Notes: generated by a model not told the origin, from the sequence alone. Counted from the stretch's first letter, positions 37,193 to 46,438 are shown. The stretch is 64,000 nucleotides of DNA from Sphingobium algorifonticola (GCF_004005485.1 NZ_RZUL01000001.1:744001-808000), one strand, 5' to 3'. Program-made: numbers and translations.

Positions 37193-37267
37193 ACATGCGA
37201 ACTGAACATGGGATGATGTATCTGTTGTGAAAGCGACAGTTTCGCGGCATGAGGGACAGCGACCGCC

Positions 37268-38590
37268 ATGGCCACGATCCCCCCTCCGCTTCCGCCGCTG
37301 ACGCCCTTTCCCTGGGCGGACGTCATCATCATCCTTGCGCTGGTGGCGCTCAACGGCGTGTTTGCCATGTCGGAACTGGCGATCGTGTCCGCGCGCAAGC
37401 CACGTCTGCAGGGCCTCGAAAAGGCAGGCAGCAAGGGGGCGACGCTGGCGCTCGCGCTCGGCTCCGACCCTGGCAAGTTCCTGTCCACGGTCCAGATCGG
37501 GATCACGCTGATCAGCATTCTCGCCGGCGCCTATTCGGGCGCGAGCCTGGGTGGGCCGACCGGGGACCGGATTGCCCGGCTTGGCGTTGATCCCGAAACG
37601 GCGCAGACGATCGGTTTCGCGCTCGTCATCGGTCTCACCACCTATGCCTCGCTCATCATTGGGGAGTTGGTGCCCAAGCAATTCGCATTGCGGGCACCGG
37701 AACCGATCGCCGTTATCATGGCACGGCCGATATTGGTGCTCGCGAAGGTAACCGCCCCGCTCGTCTGGTTGCTCGACGGATCGAGTGCGCTGATTTTCCG
37801 TCTGCTGGGCATGAACCGCGAATCGGAAAATCACGTCACGGCGGAGGAACTGCACCTGATCGTCGCGGAGGCCAGCAAATCGGGCGTAATCGAGGAAAGC
37901 GAGCGTGCGATCATATCCGGCGTCGTTCGCCTCGCCGATCGCCCGGTGCGCGAAGTGATGACGCAGCGGATGGACGTCGACTGGATAGATGTGAATGCCG
38001 ACATCGATTCCATCCGGCAGCGCCTGCTGGAAACACCCCGCACACGCCTGCCGGTAGGCCAGGGATCGGTCGAGGACATCATCGGGATCGTGCAGGCGCG
38101 CGATATCATGACAGCGTTGTTCCGGGGCGAGACGCTGGATTTGCGGGCGCTGATGCGTCGCGCCGAAGTGGTGCCCGATCAGGTGGACGCCATGGACGCG
38201 CTGGAAGTGCTGCGCCGCGCCGATGTACCGATGGTGATGGTCCATGACGAATATGGCCATTTCGAAGGCATATTGACGCCCGCTGACCTGCTGTCGGCAA
38301 TCGCGGGCGAGTTTGCGTCGGACCGCGACGATTATGATGAGCCTGACCTGGTCGAGCGGGAGGACGGCAGCCTGCTGGTGTCAGGACAGATGCCCATCGA
38401 CCAGTTGGCCGAACGCATTGGCATCGACCTGTCGGAAGAGCGGGACTATGCGACCGTTGCGGGCCATGCGCTCTGGGTCCTGAAGCATCTGCCGGTGGTC
38501 GGCGAGCATTTCGACGATCAGGGGTGGCGTTTCGAGATCGTCGACATGGACGGACGCAAGATCGACAAGCTGCTGGTGACGCGGCGGTAG
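37268..38590 (+). CDS. HlyC/CorC family transporter (DUF21-CBS-CorC)
   Basis: A 440-residue membrane protein. The DUF21 domain covers about residues 1-200 with a start of four membrane helices (ALVALNGVFAMSELAIVSAR, SLIIGELVPKQFALR). A CBS pair follows (VREVMTQRMDVDWIDVNADI ... EYGHFEGILTPADLLSAIAG), then the C-terminal CorC_HlyC domain (DYATVAGHALWVLKHLPVVG). The family is linked to magnesium or cobalt export or to membrane damage resistance. The CBS pair may sense adenine nucleotides. It is divergent from the OmpA-like gene. Confidence 0.92.
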   Translation: MATIPPPLPPLTPFPWADVIIILALVALNGVFAMSELAIVSARKPRLQGLEKAGSKGATLALALGSDPGKFLSTVQIGITLISILAGAYSGASLGGPTGDRIARLGVDPETAQTIGFALVIGLTTYASLIIGELVPKQFALRAPEPIAVIMARPILVLAKVTAPLVWLLDGSSALIFRLLGMNRESENHVTAEELHLIVAEASKSGVIEESERAIISGVVRLADRPVREVMTQRMDVDWIDVNADIDSIRQRLLETPRTRLPVGQGSVEDIIGIVQARDIMTALFRGETLDLRALMRRAEVVPDQVDAMDALEVLRRADVPMVMVHDEYGHFEGILTPADLLSAIAGEFASDRDDYDEPDLVEREDGSLLVSGQMPIDQLAERIGIDLSEERDYATVAGHALWVLKHLPVVGEHFDDQGWRFEIVDMDGRKIDKLLVTRR

Positions 38591-38628
38591 ACCCTAATCC
38601 GCTTCACGCATGTTAATCCATGTGTTCG

Positions 38629-38689
38629 CGCAGAGACGCGGAGTCGCGGAGAGGCTATGCTATTTTCTCTGCGGCTCCGCGTCTCCGCG
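38629..38689. repeat. Inverted repeat between convergent genes
   Basis: The 24-base arms at 38629-38652 and 38666-38689 are inverted copies with three mismatches (shared core GAGACGCGGAG), with a 13-base loop. It lies between the convergent CorC/HlyC transporter and 3-hydroxyacyl-CoA dehydrogenase genes and has no U-tract. Confidence 0.75.
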
Positions 38690-38732
38690 CGCGCCTTATC
38701 CATTCAGCAAGGCTGACGCCGCGGGAATTAGA

Positions 38733-39614
38733 TCATATTGTCGGCACGGGCTCCGGCCCGGAATAGTCGTAGAAGCCACGCCCGGTCTTGCGCCCGTACC
38801 AGCCCGCTTCGACATATTTGACGAGAATTGGCGCGGGACGATATTTGGGGTCGCCGAAATCCTGCTGCATCACGCGCAGCACTTCGAGCAGCGTGTCGAG
38901 ACCGATCATGTCGGCCAGCGTTAACGGCCCCATCGGATGGCCCAGGCCCAGCTTCACGCCAAGGTCGATATCGACGACCGATCCGATGCCTTCGCCCAGC
39001 GCGAAAAAGGCTTCATTGAGCAGCGGCAGAAGGATGCGGTTGACGATGAAACCGGGGCTGTCCTTCGCCAGCACCATCTGCTTGTTGATGCGACCCACAT
39101 AGTCGCGGGCTACCGCAATCGTCGCTTCGCTTGTGGCGAGGCCGCGAATGACCTCCACCAGGCTCATGAGCGGCACCGGATTGAAGAAATGGACGCCGAC
39201 GAACCTCGTAGGATCGCTGCTCGCCTGCGCCAGCCGGGTGATGGAGATGGACGAGGTGTTGGTGGCCAGCACGGCATCGGGTGCCAGCACCTCCGCCGCC
39301 TTTGCAAAGATGGCGCGCTTGATCTCTTCACGCTCGGTCGCTGCCTCGATGATCAGAAACGCATCGCGCATTGGGGCATAATCGCTCACCGGCACGATCC
39401 GGTCGATGGCCGCGTGGGCGTCGGCGGCGCTGATCTTCTCCTTCTCTGCCAGCCGGTTCAGCTGCTTTGCAACGCCATCCTTGCCGGCCTGTGCGCGTGC
39501 CGCATCGACATCCGCCAGAAATACATCATAGCCCGCCTGCGCCGACACCTGCGCGATCCCCGCGCCCATCTGTCCCGCGCCGATAATGCCGATCGATCGT
39601 GCCGAAGGCTGCAT
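38733..39614 (-). CDS. 3-hydroxybutyryl-CoA dehydrogenase
   Basis: A 293-residue NAD-dependent dehydrogenase that oxidises or reduces 3-hydroxyacyl-CoA. The NAD motif [20 protein letters not shown] is at the N terminus, then the active-site region [14 protein letters not shown], the catalytic histidine in [17 protein letters not shown] and the [17 protein letters not shown] helix. ATG 39614 gives MQPSARSIG. It resembles PHB-pathway or butyrate enzymes (PaaH/HbdA type). No partner thiolase is near. Confidence 0.93.
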   Translation of the reverse strand: MQPSARSIGIIGAGQMGAGIAQVSAQAGYDVFLADVDAARAQAGKDGVAKQLNRLAEKEKISAADAHAAIDRIVPVSDYAPMRDAFLIIEAATEREEIKRAIFAKAAEVLAPDAVLATNTSSISITRLAQASSDPTRFVGVHFFNPVPLMSLVEVIRGLATSEATIAVARDYVGRINKQMVLAKDSPGFIVNRILLPLLNEAFFALGEGIGSVVDIDLGVKLGLGHPMGPLTLADMIGLDTLLEVLRVMQQDFGDPKYRPAPILVKYVEAGWYGRKTGRGFYDYSGPEPVPTI

Positions 39615-39701
39615 GGTCCCATTCCTCTCTTCCCGATATGCATCGGCCTCTACCGGAGGGTCGCAAATCAGGCTATCGTAAAATGGAGGGGGATTGAGGC
39701 G

Positions 39702-40745
39702 TTGAAAATTGCAATAGCATTGGGCGTTGCCGTCCATCTGGCGACGGGTGCGTCAGTCGCCGCCGCCGCCGCGCCGCAACCGGGGAAGCTCGAAACCTAT
39801 CGCGACTGGACGATCGGCTGCGACAATGGCCGGACCTGTGCCGCAGAGGCGCTGCTGCCCGCCGACGCAGTGTTTGACGGGCATGTCGCGATAACGCTTT
39901 CGCGCGCGCCGCAGGCCCAGGCCCAGCCGGTCGTTTCGGTCCGCAGTCAGGACAGCATCAAGGGATCGGTCAGCATCGTCATCGACGGAAAGGCAATCGC
40001 CAGCGCCGTCGCCACCGATGACGAGGCGCAATTCACGGGCGTTCAGGGGACCGCCATCGCCGATGCCATGGCGCGCGGCAAAACGATGGAAGTGCGCCAC
40101 GGCAAGGCGCTTTTGGGCAAGCCGTCACTGAGCGGATCGGCTGCGGCGCTGCGCTATATGGACGCGCAACAGGGTCGGGCGGGAACGGTGACGGCGATCG
40201 TGGCGAAGGGACCGCTGGGCGCTAATGCGGTCAAACCGCCGCCGCCGCTGCCGCTGGTCACGCGCGCGGTCGTTCCCCCAGGGGCCGCGCCCAGCAGCCT
40301 GTGGCGCGAGGAACTGGCGAAAGCCACGGATGTCAGCGGCTGCGCCGACGAGTTCACCGCCGATCAGGAACCGGAACTGCACCGCCTTTCGAAGACCCAG
40401 ACGCTGGTCCTGATGCCGTGCGGCGCTGGCGCCTATAATTTTTCGTCAGTCCCGCTGATCGCCACCGGCATGCCGGGGCGGCGCAGTTTCATGCCTGCCC
40501 GCTTCGACCTGCAACCCGGCTGGAGCGAGGATGCGGGCCTGCCGATGCTGGTCAATGCCGGGTTCGAGGCGAAGACAAGCAGCCTGTCGAGCTATGCAAA
40601 GGGACGCGGCATCGGCGATTGCGGCAGCAGCGAAACCTATGTGTGGGACGGAACGATGTTCCGCCTGACGGAAGCGACGCAGATGGGGGAATGTCGCGGC
40701 GGGTGGAACTGGATTACCACCTGGCGCGCGAAAGTGGTGCCCTGA
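39702..40745 (+). CDS. DUF1176 family exported protein
   Basis: A 347-residue exported protein. A signal peptide ([21 protein letters not shown]) precedes the mature part; the C terminus has [20 protein letters not shown] and [19 protein letters not shown], the DUF1176 hallmark. The likely start is TTG 39702, because the preceding GGAGGGGG is well placed and no ATG is available in frame near the signal peptide. Unknown function. It stops exactly where egtD, on the other strand, stops (40745/40746, no gap). Confidence 0.85.
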   Translation: MKIAIALGVAVHLATGASVAAAAAPQPGKLETYRDWTIGCDNGRTCAAEALLPADAVFDGHVAITLSRAPQAQAQPVVSVRSQDSIKGSVSIVIDGKAIASAVATDDEAQFTGVQGTAIADAMARGKTMEVRHGKALLGKPSLSGSAAALRYMDAQQGRAGTVTAIVAKGPLGANAVKPPPPLPLVTRAVVPPGAAPSSLWREELAKATDVSGCADEFTADQEPELHRLSKTQTLVLMPCGAGAYNFSSVPLIATGMPGRRSFMPARFDLQPGWSEDAGLPMLVNAGFEAKTSSLSSYAKGRGIGDCGSSETYVWDGTMFRLTEATQMGECRGGWNWITTWRAKVVP

Positions 40746-41708
40746 TTACGCCGCCATCGCCAAGATCAGCGCGAACTGATCCAGCGCGTCGGTCCATTCG
40801 CGCAAGGGCGCCCATCCCGCAGCGCGTAACAGCAGGCGCGCATCACGCGGGCCATATTTATGGCTGTTTTCGGTATGGATCGTCTCGCCCGCCTTCATGC
40901 TGAACGGCACAGCGTCGATCGTGAACCCGACATCCTCCAGCGCCTCCAGATGCATCTCGATCCGCGCCGCGTCATCGTTCCAGACAGCGCGATGGGCAAA
41001 GGCCTCCAGCGGAATGGTGCCGCGCAATTCGCGGTTGATGCGGGCGAGCAGATTGAGGTTGAACGCCGCCGTCACCCCTTGCGCGTCATCATAGGCACGC
41101 ACCAGCACCGCAGGGTCCTTGACGCGGTCCATGCCGATCAGCAGCATCGATCCCGGGCCCAGCGATCCCCGCATCATCCGCAGCAGATCGACTGCCTCCG
41201 CCGGGGTCATGTTGCCGATGGTCGATCCGGGAAAAAACCCGAGTTTGGGCATGTCCGCCACGGCGCTCGGCAAGGGAATGGCCCGGCTGAAATCCGCCTC
41301 TACCGGCAGAACCGTCAAATCGGGAAAGCGCGCGGCGAGCGTCGCACTGCTTTCGCGCAGAAAGTCACCGCTGATGTCGACGGGTACATAGGCCACCGGG
41401 GCAATGGCAGACAGCAGATGCGGGGTCTTCGTCGCGCTGCCCGCGCCGAACTCGATCACGGCGCGCCCCTGCCCGGTCAGCATGCCGACATCGCCACAAT
41501 GCGCCGCAAGCAGGGCGGTTTCCACACGTGTGGGATAATATTCCGGCAAGGCAGTGATCGCCTCGAACAGTTCCGATCCGCGATGATCGTAAAACCAGCG
41601 GGCCGGCGTCGCCTTGGGCATCCGGGCAAACCCGTCCAAAATGTCCTGCCGGAATGCGGGATCAACGGCAGGCGGTGAGACCGTCTGCCGGTCGAGCGTC
41701 AACAACAT
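40746..41708 (-). CDS. egtD: L-histidine N-alpha-methyltransferase
   Basis: A 320-residue SAM-dependent enzyme that trimethylates histidine to hercynine, the first step of ergothioneine synthesis. Motifs include YDHRGSELFEAITALPEYYPTR, EFGAGSATKTPHLL, the SAM/substrate region DISGDFLRESS and PGSTIGNMTPAEAV, and the C-terminal ENSHKYG. It follows egtB by four bases on the same strand. The whole known pair for a two-gene pathway is here. Confidence 0.93.
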   Translation of the reverse strand: MLLTLDRQTVSPPAVDPAFRQDILDGFARMPKATPARWFYDHRGSELFEAITALPEYYPTRVETALLAAHCGDVGMLTGQGRAVIEFGAGSATKTPHLLSAIAPVAYVPVDISGDFLRESSATLAARFPDLTVLPVEADFSRAIPLPSAVADMPKLGFFPGSTIGNMTPAEAVDLLRMMRGSLGPGSMLLIGMDRVKDPAVLVRAYDDAQGVTAAFNLNLLARINRELRGTIPLEAFAHRAVWNDDAARIEMHLEALEDVGFTIDAVPFSMKAGETIHTENSHKYGPRDARLLLRAAGWAPLREWTDALDQFALILAMAA

Positions 41709-41712
41709 CGGT

Positions 41713-42984
41713 CTATATATCCCTGGCGAGGCGCAGGCCGGTAAACTGCCAGCGTTGGTGCGGATAGAAGAAATTGCGATAGGAGGCGCGCATATGACCG
41801 CGCGGCGTGGCGCAACTGCCACCCTTCAGCACGAACTGCCCGGACATGAACTTGCCATTATATTCGCCTACCGCGCCTTCCGCCGCACGGAAGCCCGGAT
41901 AGGGGCGATAGGCGCTTCCGGTCCATTCCCACACATCGCCGAACATCTGCGCCAACCCCCCGCGTTGCTCGCAGGCGCGCGGGCGCGGGCAGCGTGCCTC
42001 GTCCAGTTGCGTGCCACCGTTCGGGTCGAGGCCTTGCGCCGCGCTTTCCCATTCCGCTTCGGTCGGCAATCGCCCATTGGCCCAGCTTGCATAAGCGTCG
42101 GCTTCGTACAGGCTGATATGCGTGACCGGCGCCGCCGGGTTGACCGGGCGGCGGCCATCATGGCCGAAACGGCTCCACCCGCCATCCTCGCGCCGCCAGT
42201 AGAGTGGCGCTGCAACGCCCTGCGCCTGCACCCAGGCCCAGCCGTCGGACAACCAGTGCCGCGGATCGGCATAGCCGCCGTCGGCCATGAAATCCTGCCA
42301 TTCGCCATTGGTGACCGGACGACTGGCGAGCGCATGCGGCGTCAGAATAACCTTGTGCGCTGGTCCTTCGCAATCAAAGGCAAAGCCATTGCCATGGTGG
42401 CCGAGGTCCACCACGCCCTCGCGCCCGGTGATCCAGTCCATCGGCCCGGGCATCGGCGCAGGCATGGCGGCGGGTGCCGCCCACATGGCAGGCGCAAGCG
42501 GATTCTGTGCGAACAGATGCAGGATATCGGTCAGGAGCAGTTCCTGATGCTGCTGCTCGTGATGGAGACCGAGGGTGACGAGCGCCAGCGCCGTTTCGGG
42601 CAGATAGGGCATGGCAGACTGCATGGCCGCATCGACATGCGCGCGATACGCCAACACATCGGCCAGGGACGGGCGTGTCAGCAGCCCGCGCTGCGGCCGG
42701 GCATGGCGGGCGCCTTCCGCCTCATAATAGCTGTTGAACAGATAAGCGAAGGCGGGGTCGAACGGGCGATAGCCAGAGACGTGATCGCGCAAAACGAACG
42801 TCTCAAAGAACCAGGTCGTGTGCGCCAGATGCCATTTGGCGGGCGAAGCATCGTCCATCGACTGGGCAGTGGCGTCAGCATCCGAAAGCGGCGCAACCAG
42901 CGCCACGCTGAGCGATCGCACATGCGCAAAAGCGGCATCATGCTGCCGACGCGCTGTAGCCTGCCGGTCAAAAGTCACTGGCAT
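41713..42984 (-). CDS. egtB: Hercynine oxygenase / ergothioneine biosynthesis protein EgtB
   Basis: A 423-residue iron enzyme that joins hercynine to a thiol donor with oxygen. The N-terminal DinB-like part carries the iron ligands (KWHLAHTTWFFETFVL and LHHEQQHQELLLTDIL), and the C-terminal formylglycine-generating-enzyme-like domain has RPVTNGEWQDFMADGGY, SWANGRLPTEAEWESAAQ, GDVWEWTGSAYRPYPGF and FMSGQFVLKGGSC. ATG 42984 is chosen, although its ribosome site (GGGAG) is very close. No egtC or egtE is seen here, so the thiol donor (gamma-glutamylcysteine or cysteine) is uncertain. Confidence 0.92.
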   Translation of the reverse strand: MPVTFDRQATARRQHDAAFAHVRSLSVALVAPLSDADATAQSMDDASPAKWHLAHTTWFFETFVLRDHVSGYRPFDPAFAYLFNSYYEAEGARHARPQRGLLTRPSLADVLAYRAHVDAAMQSAMPYLPETALALVTLGLHHEQQHQELLLTDILHLFAQNPLAPAMWAAPAAMPAPMPGPMDWITGREGVVDLGHHGNGFAFDCEGPAHKVILTPHALASRPVTNGEWQDFMADGGYADPRHWLSDGWAWVQAQGVAAPLYWRREDGGWSRFGHDGRRPVNPAAPVTHISLYEADAYASWANGRLPTEAEWESAAQGLDPNGGTQLDEARCPRPRACEQRGGLAQMFGDVWEWTGSAYRPYPGFRAAEGAVGEYNGKFMSGQFVLKGGSCATPRGHMRASYRNFFYPHQRWQFTGLRLARDI

Positions 42985-43089
42985 TCTCCCGTGCAGACGT
43001 CTGCTCCGTCGCGCCAAACAGCGCGTAACCCCCTGTCAATGTTCCCAATGCACGAAATATAAGTCGAGATCGTGTCGGCAACGCAACAT

Positions 43090-43659
43090 TCAGCGCGATG
43101 CGCCGGGCACCCATTTGATGTCGGCGACACCATCATCGTTGAGGCAGCGCGCCAGCACGAAGAGATAATCGGACAGGCGATTGATGTACATGAGCGCCAG
43201 CGGGTTCAGGGCCATATCCTGCGCCGCTAACGTGGCGCTGCGCTCGGCGCGGCGCACGATCGCCCGCGCAAGGTGCACGGCGGCGGCGGCATGCGATCCG
43301 CCCGGCAGGATGAAACTGTCCAGCGGCGCGAGACGCGCGTTCATCGCATCAATCTCATTCTCCAGCCGCTCGGTCTGGGTGGCGACGATGCGCAGGGCCA
43401 TCGGGCCGGGGGTGAAATCGTCGCCAGGCGTCGCCAGGTCCGCCCCCAGATCGAACAGGTCGTTCTGGATCACGCGCAAGGCATCGGCGGCGGCTGTTGC
43501 GCCCATAAGGGCAATCGCGACACCGATCGCGCTGTTTGCTTCGTCGACGTCGCCCATCGCCGCAAGCCGGGCATCATGTTTGGGAACGCGCGATCCATCC
43601 ACAAGCCCCGTGGTGCCAAGATCGCCGGTACGCGTGTAGATGCGGTTGAGCTTTACCAC
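43090..43659 (-). CDS. Cob(I)yrinic acid a,c-diamide / cob(I)alamin adenosyltransferase, PduO type
   Basis: A 189-residue adenosyltransferase that puts the 5'-deoxyadenosyl group on cob(I)alamin. Motifs: NRIYTRTGDLGTTGLVDG (ATP site), HDARLAAMGDVDEANSAIG and ARAIVRRAERSATLAA with the conserved RRAER. It completes a link to the cobalamin import genes at 9.8-14.9 kb but is not adjacent and has no riboswitch. It is followed by egtB-egtD on the same strand (gap of about 105 bases). Confidence 0.93.
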   Translation of the reverse strand: MVKLNRIYTRTGDLGTTGLVDGSRVPKHDARLAAMGDVDEANSAIGVAIALMGATAAADALRVIQNDLFDLGADLATPGDDFTPGPMALRIVATQTERLENEIDAMNARLAPLDSFILPGGSHAAAAVHLARAIVRRAERSATLAAQDMALNPLALMYINRLSDYLFVLARCLNDDGVADIKWVPGASR

Positions 43660-43671
43660 CGGAGGCGCGGC

Positions 43672-43908
43672 CTACTGGCTGCCGCCATTCATCAGCATCA
43701 GCAGCGCGACCAGCAGCACGGCGACGGCCTGAAAGCCGATGCGCGCGAACATCGCCTTGTTCTGTTTCAGGCTGGAAGCACTTGGGCCGACATTGCCCGA
43801 TTTCAATTCTTCCTCCGTCGTGCGCAGAAAAGCCACGATACCGCGCACGAGCATGACGACTGTCGCGATCGCCGCTGCGATGATGAGGAGAATGATGAAT
43901 GTGTTCAT
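43672..43908 (-). CDS. HIG1-domain / twin-transmembrane protein
   Basis: A 78-residue protein with two membrane helices (FIILLIIAAAIATVVMLVRG and FQAVAVLLVALLMLMNG) joined by a short loop with SASSLKQNKAMFARIG, the usual layout of the HIG_1_N family, known from respiratory supercomplex factors in mitochondria and also frequent in alphaproteobacteria. Function in bacteria is not settled. The gap to the adenosyltransferase is 12 bases and to gluQ 9 bases, so the three are one unit. Confidence 0.82.
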   Translation of the reverse strand: MNTFIILLIIAAAIATVVMLVRGIVAFLRTTEEELKSGNVGPSASSLKQNKAMFARIGFQAVAVLLVALLMLMNGGSQ

Positions 43909-43917
43909 CGCAACAAT

Positions 43918-44796
43918 CTAGGGACCGTCGGGCCGGATTCCAAGCGGGAACATGCCTAGCCGCAAATCGGCGCGCAGCCGTGCCGGATCGACGCCGTCGG
44001 CGCGCAACTGCGCGAGTTGCAGACCACCGTCCCGCTTGGCCAGCCGCCTGCCGTCCGCCGCGACCAGCAGGGGGTGATGACGATAGACCGGGCTCGGCAG
44101 CCCGAGCAGCGCCTGCAGCAGGCGATGGATGTCCGTCGCGCCGCGCAGATCATCCCCCCGTAGAACGAAGGTGATCCCCATGGCCGCATCGTCCAGCGTC
44201 GCGGCGAGGTGATAGCTGGTCGGCGCATCCTTGCGCGCCAGCACGACATCGCCCGCCGCCAGCGGATCGGCCACCACCGTCCCGCGGTCGGCATCCTGCC
44301 ATTCCAGCGGTCCGGCCAGCCGCACGGCGCGCGCCATGTCCATTCGCCAGGCGTGCGCTTCACGGGCCATCCGCGCGACCCGCTCGCTATCGCGCAACGT
44401 ACGACAGGTGCCCGGATACAGTGGCCCTGCGGAACCATGCGGCGCGCTTGCGCTGGCGGCAATGTCAGCGCGGGAGCAGAAGCAGGGATAGACCAGGCCC
44501 ATATCTTTCAGACGCGCTAGGCCGTCGGCATAAGCGTCGAGCCGGTCCGACTGACGCACCACCGGTTCGTCCCAGTCAATACCCAGCCAGCGCAGATCCG
44601 CGATGATGCCCTCGACATGCTCCGCGCGGCTGCGCGCACCGTCGATATCCTCGATCCGCAGGAGAAACCGTCCACCATGCGTTCGCGCCAGATCATGCGC
44701 CATCAGCGCGGACCAGCCGTGCCCGACATGCAGACGCCCCGTCGGACTGGGCGCAAAGCGCGTCACAATATGCTGTGGCAGGGCGGACGGGTTCAT
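43918..44796 (-). CDS. gluQ: Glutamyl-Q tRNA(Asp) synthetase
   Basis: A 292-residue truncated glutamyl-tRNA-synthetase-like enzyme that attaches glutamate to queuosine of tRNA-Asp. The class I HIGH motif is TGRLHVGHGWSA, the KMSKS equivalent LAKRDGG, and zinc ligands lie in YPCFCSR and YPGTCR. The protein lacks an anticodon-binding domain, as expected. It starts at 44796. A strong palindrome lies between it and the HNH gene, which is transcribed away from it. Confidence 0.92.
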   Translation of the reverse strand: MNPSALPQHIVTRFAPSPTGRLHVGHGWSALMAHDLARTHGGRFLLRIEDIDGARSRAEHVEGIIADLRWLGIDWDEPVVRQSDRLDAYADGLARLKDMGLVYPCFCSRADIAASASAPHGSAGPLYPGTCRTLRDSERVARMAREAHAWRMDMARAVRLAGPLEWQDADRGTVVADPLAAGDVVLARKDAPTSYHLAATLDDAAMGITFVLRGDDLRGATDIHRLLQALLGLPSPVYRHHPLLVAADGRRLAKRDGGLQLAQLRADGVDPARLRADLRLGMFPLGIRPDGP

Positions 44797-44835
44797 ACAG
44801 ACTCTTGACGGGCCATGGTGGTAATGCTGTCATGG

Positions 44836-44870
44836 CACTGTCACGCTAATCGGCGATTGGCGTGACAGTG
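44836..44870. repeat. 35-bp near-perfect palindrome in the gluQ/HNH divergent region
   Basis: CACTGTCACGC (44836-44846) and GCGTGACAGTG (44860-44870) are perfect inverted arms, and the central part AATCG-G-CGATT is itself palindromic. In all, 17 of the positions on each side pair except one T/G pair, around one central G. It sits 40 bases from the gluQ start and about 30 bases from the HNH start, so it could be a shared operator, a cruciform or a bidirectional terminator. No U-tract follows. Confidence 0.8.
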
Positions 44871-44900
44871 GTAAGGCCCATTGGGGGATAGAGTTCTTCT

Positions 44901-45467
44901 ATGTACCATCCCGACCTGATACGGCATCCGGAAAATTGCCCGGCGCTGGTCCTGAACGCTGATTACACGCCGCTCAGTTACTATCCGCTGAGCCTGTGGC
45001 CCTGGCAGACGGCGATCAAGGCCGTATTCCTGGAACGGGTCGACATCGTCGCCAGCTATGAGCGCGAAGTCCATTCCCCCAGTTTCCAGATGAAAATCCC
45101 TTCGGTGATTGCGCTCAAACAATATGTGCGCCCTTCCGAACATCCCGCGTTCACCCGCTTCAACCTGTTCCTGCGCGACAAGTTCTCGTGCCAATATTGC
45201 GGGTCTCCGCATGACCTGACGTTCGATCATGTGGTCCCGCGCCGGGCGGGCGGGCGAACGACCTGGGAAAATGTCGCCACGGCCTGTTCACCGTGCAACC
45301 TCAAGAAAGGCGGGCGCACACCGCGCGAGGCGGGCATGCGCCTGCATGTCCAGCCGATCCGGCCGACAACCTGGCAATTGCAGGAGCATGGCCGCGCCTT
45401 TCCGCCGGGCTATCTGCATGAAAGCTGGCACGACTGGCTGTACTGGGATATCGAGTTGCTCGCCTGA
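44901..45467 (+). CDS. HNH endonuclease
   Basis: A 188-residue protein with a C-terminal HNH domain: two CxxC pairs (CQYCG and CSPCN) flank the catalytic part FDHVVPRRAGGRTTWENVATAC. The N terminus (VLNADYTPLSYYPLSLWPWQ) is typical of widespread, probably chromosomally encoded HNH proteins of proteobacteria with unknown target. It is not part of a visible restriction system or phage. A palindrome lies just upstream, and a Crp/Fnr gene converges from the right. Confidence 0.9.
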   Translation: MYHPDLIRHPENCPALVLNADYTPLSYYPLSLWPWQTAIKAVFLERVDIVASYEREVHSPSFQMKIPSVIALKQYVRPSEHPAFTRFNLFLRDKFSCQYCGSPHDLTFDHVVPRRAGGRTTWENVATACSPCNLKKGGRTPREAGMRLHVQPIRPTTWQLQEHGRAFPPGYLHESWHDWLYWDIELLA

Positions 45468-45497
45468 ACGGCACTTCGGGCCGTGGTCGCGCAACCG

Positions 45498-46229
45498 TCA
45501 GGCGGCAGGCAGCCAGTCAAGGTTCAGCTCCGTATAGCGGTCCGTATAATGGCCGATTTCTGCCAGCTTCTTTTCGTTGAGCAGCGTAATTGACCCGTTG
45601 GACCGGCGGATCAGCCCTTCTGCTTCCATCTGGCGGACCATCCGGTTGACGTGAACGGACGTCAGGCCGATGGCGTCGCCGATCTCCTCCTGCGTGAGCT
45701 TGAGGTCGAAGGTGTCGGTGATATCATCGTCCATCACCCGCAGCCGGTGGATGATGTCGAGCAGGAACGCAGCGACACGCGCCTTTGCCGACGTACGGCC
45801 GAGCGATGCGAGACGATCCGTCAGGGCGACCCGTTCGGCCTGCGACAGGACGAACATCAGCGCGGCTACGCGCGGATATTCCTCCAGCAGGACGCGCAGC
45901 CCCTTCTTGTCGAAAGGGCACACTACGGAATCTGCCAGCGCCACCAGGGTCTCGGGTGCCTTGCTGTAGATGGTGCTGGCCGATCCGATGAAGTCGCCGG
46001 GGAAGTAAACCCGCAGGATTTGACGACTGCCATCGGGCAGAATGACATAGCTCATCACCCGGCCATGACGCAGCACGAAGAGTTCCGACACTATATCGTT
46101 GGCACGCTGAATAACGGCGCCACGCTTTACCTTGCGCTGCGTCTCTTCAAGACGTGCAAGCGCGCGACGTTCCGCCTCGTTAAGCGGAATATGTTTCTCC
46201 AGACGTTCGGCAAAACAACTTCCCGTCAC
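45498..46229 (-). CDS. Crp/Fnr family transcription regulator
   Basis: A 243-residue regulator with an N-terminal cyclic-nucleotide-like sensor domain (RHGRVMSYVILPDGSRQILRV, FPGDFIGSASTIY) and a C-terminal winged helix (LTQEEIGDAIGLTSVHVNRMVRQMEAEGLI). The FNR-type iron-sulfur cysteines are not seen. It begins at a GTG (46229) with GAAGG upstream. The ligand and targets are unknown. It converges with the HNH gene and is divergent from murA. Confidence 0.92.
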   Translation of the reverse strand: MTGSCFAERLEKHIPLNEAERRALARLEETQRKVKRGAVIQRANDIVSELFVLRHGRVMSYVILPDGSRQILRVYFPGDFIGSASTIYSKAPETLVALADSVVCPFDKKGLRVLLEEYPRVAALMFVLSQAERVALTDRLASLGRTSAKARVAAFLLDIIHRLRVMDDDITDTFDLKLTQEEIGDAIGLTSVHVNRMVRQMEAEGLIRRSNGSITLLNEKKLAEIGHYTDRYTELNLDWLPAA

Positions 46230-46438
46230 AATTACACCTTCTAGTTCCGGTTGTTACGATGGCAGAACGCCTGAAGTCGCTTTTGGCTGCATTTGCGACG
46301 CGCGCACTAACTTCGATTAACCATCAGACCGCAATTTTTGCTTTTGACACCAACAGTTTGCGATGACTCAAAAAAATGCCCTTTTTGTCGGCGCACGCCA
46401 TGTTGCATGGCCCGTAATTACGCTTATGAAGCGAAGGG

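Noticed and set aside
44901..45467. Restriction-modification or defence system around the HNH gene
   Set aside because: No methyltransferase, ATPase or other defence gene lies beside it, and this HNH type is part of the ordinary chromosome in many proteobacteria.
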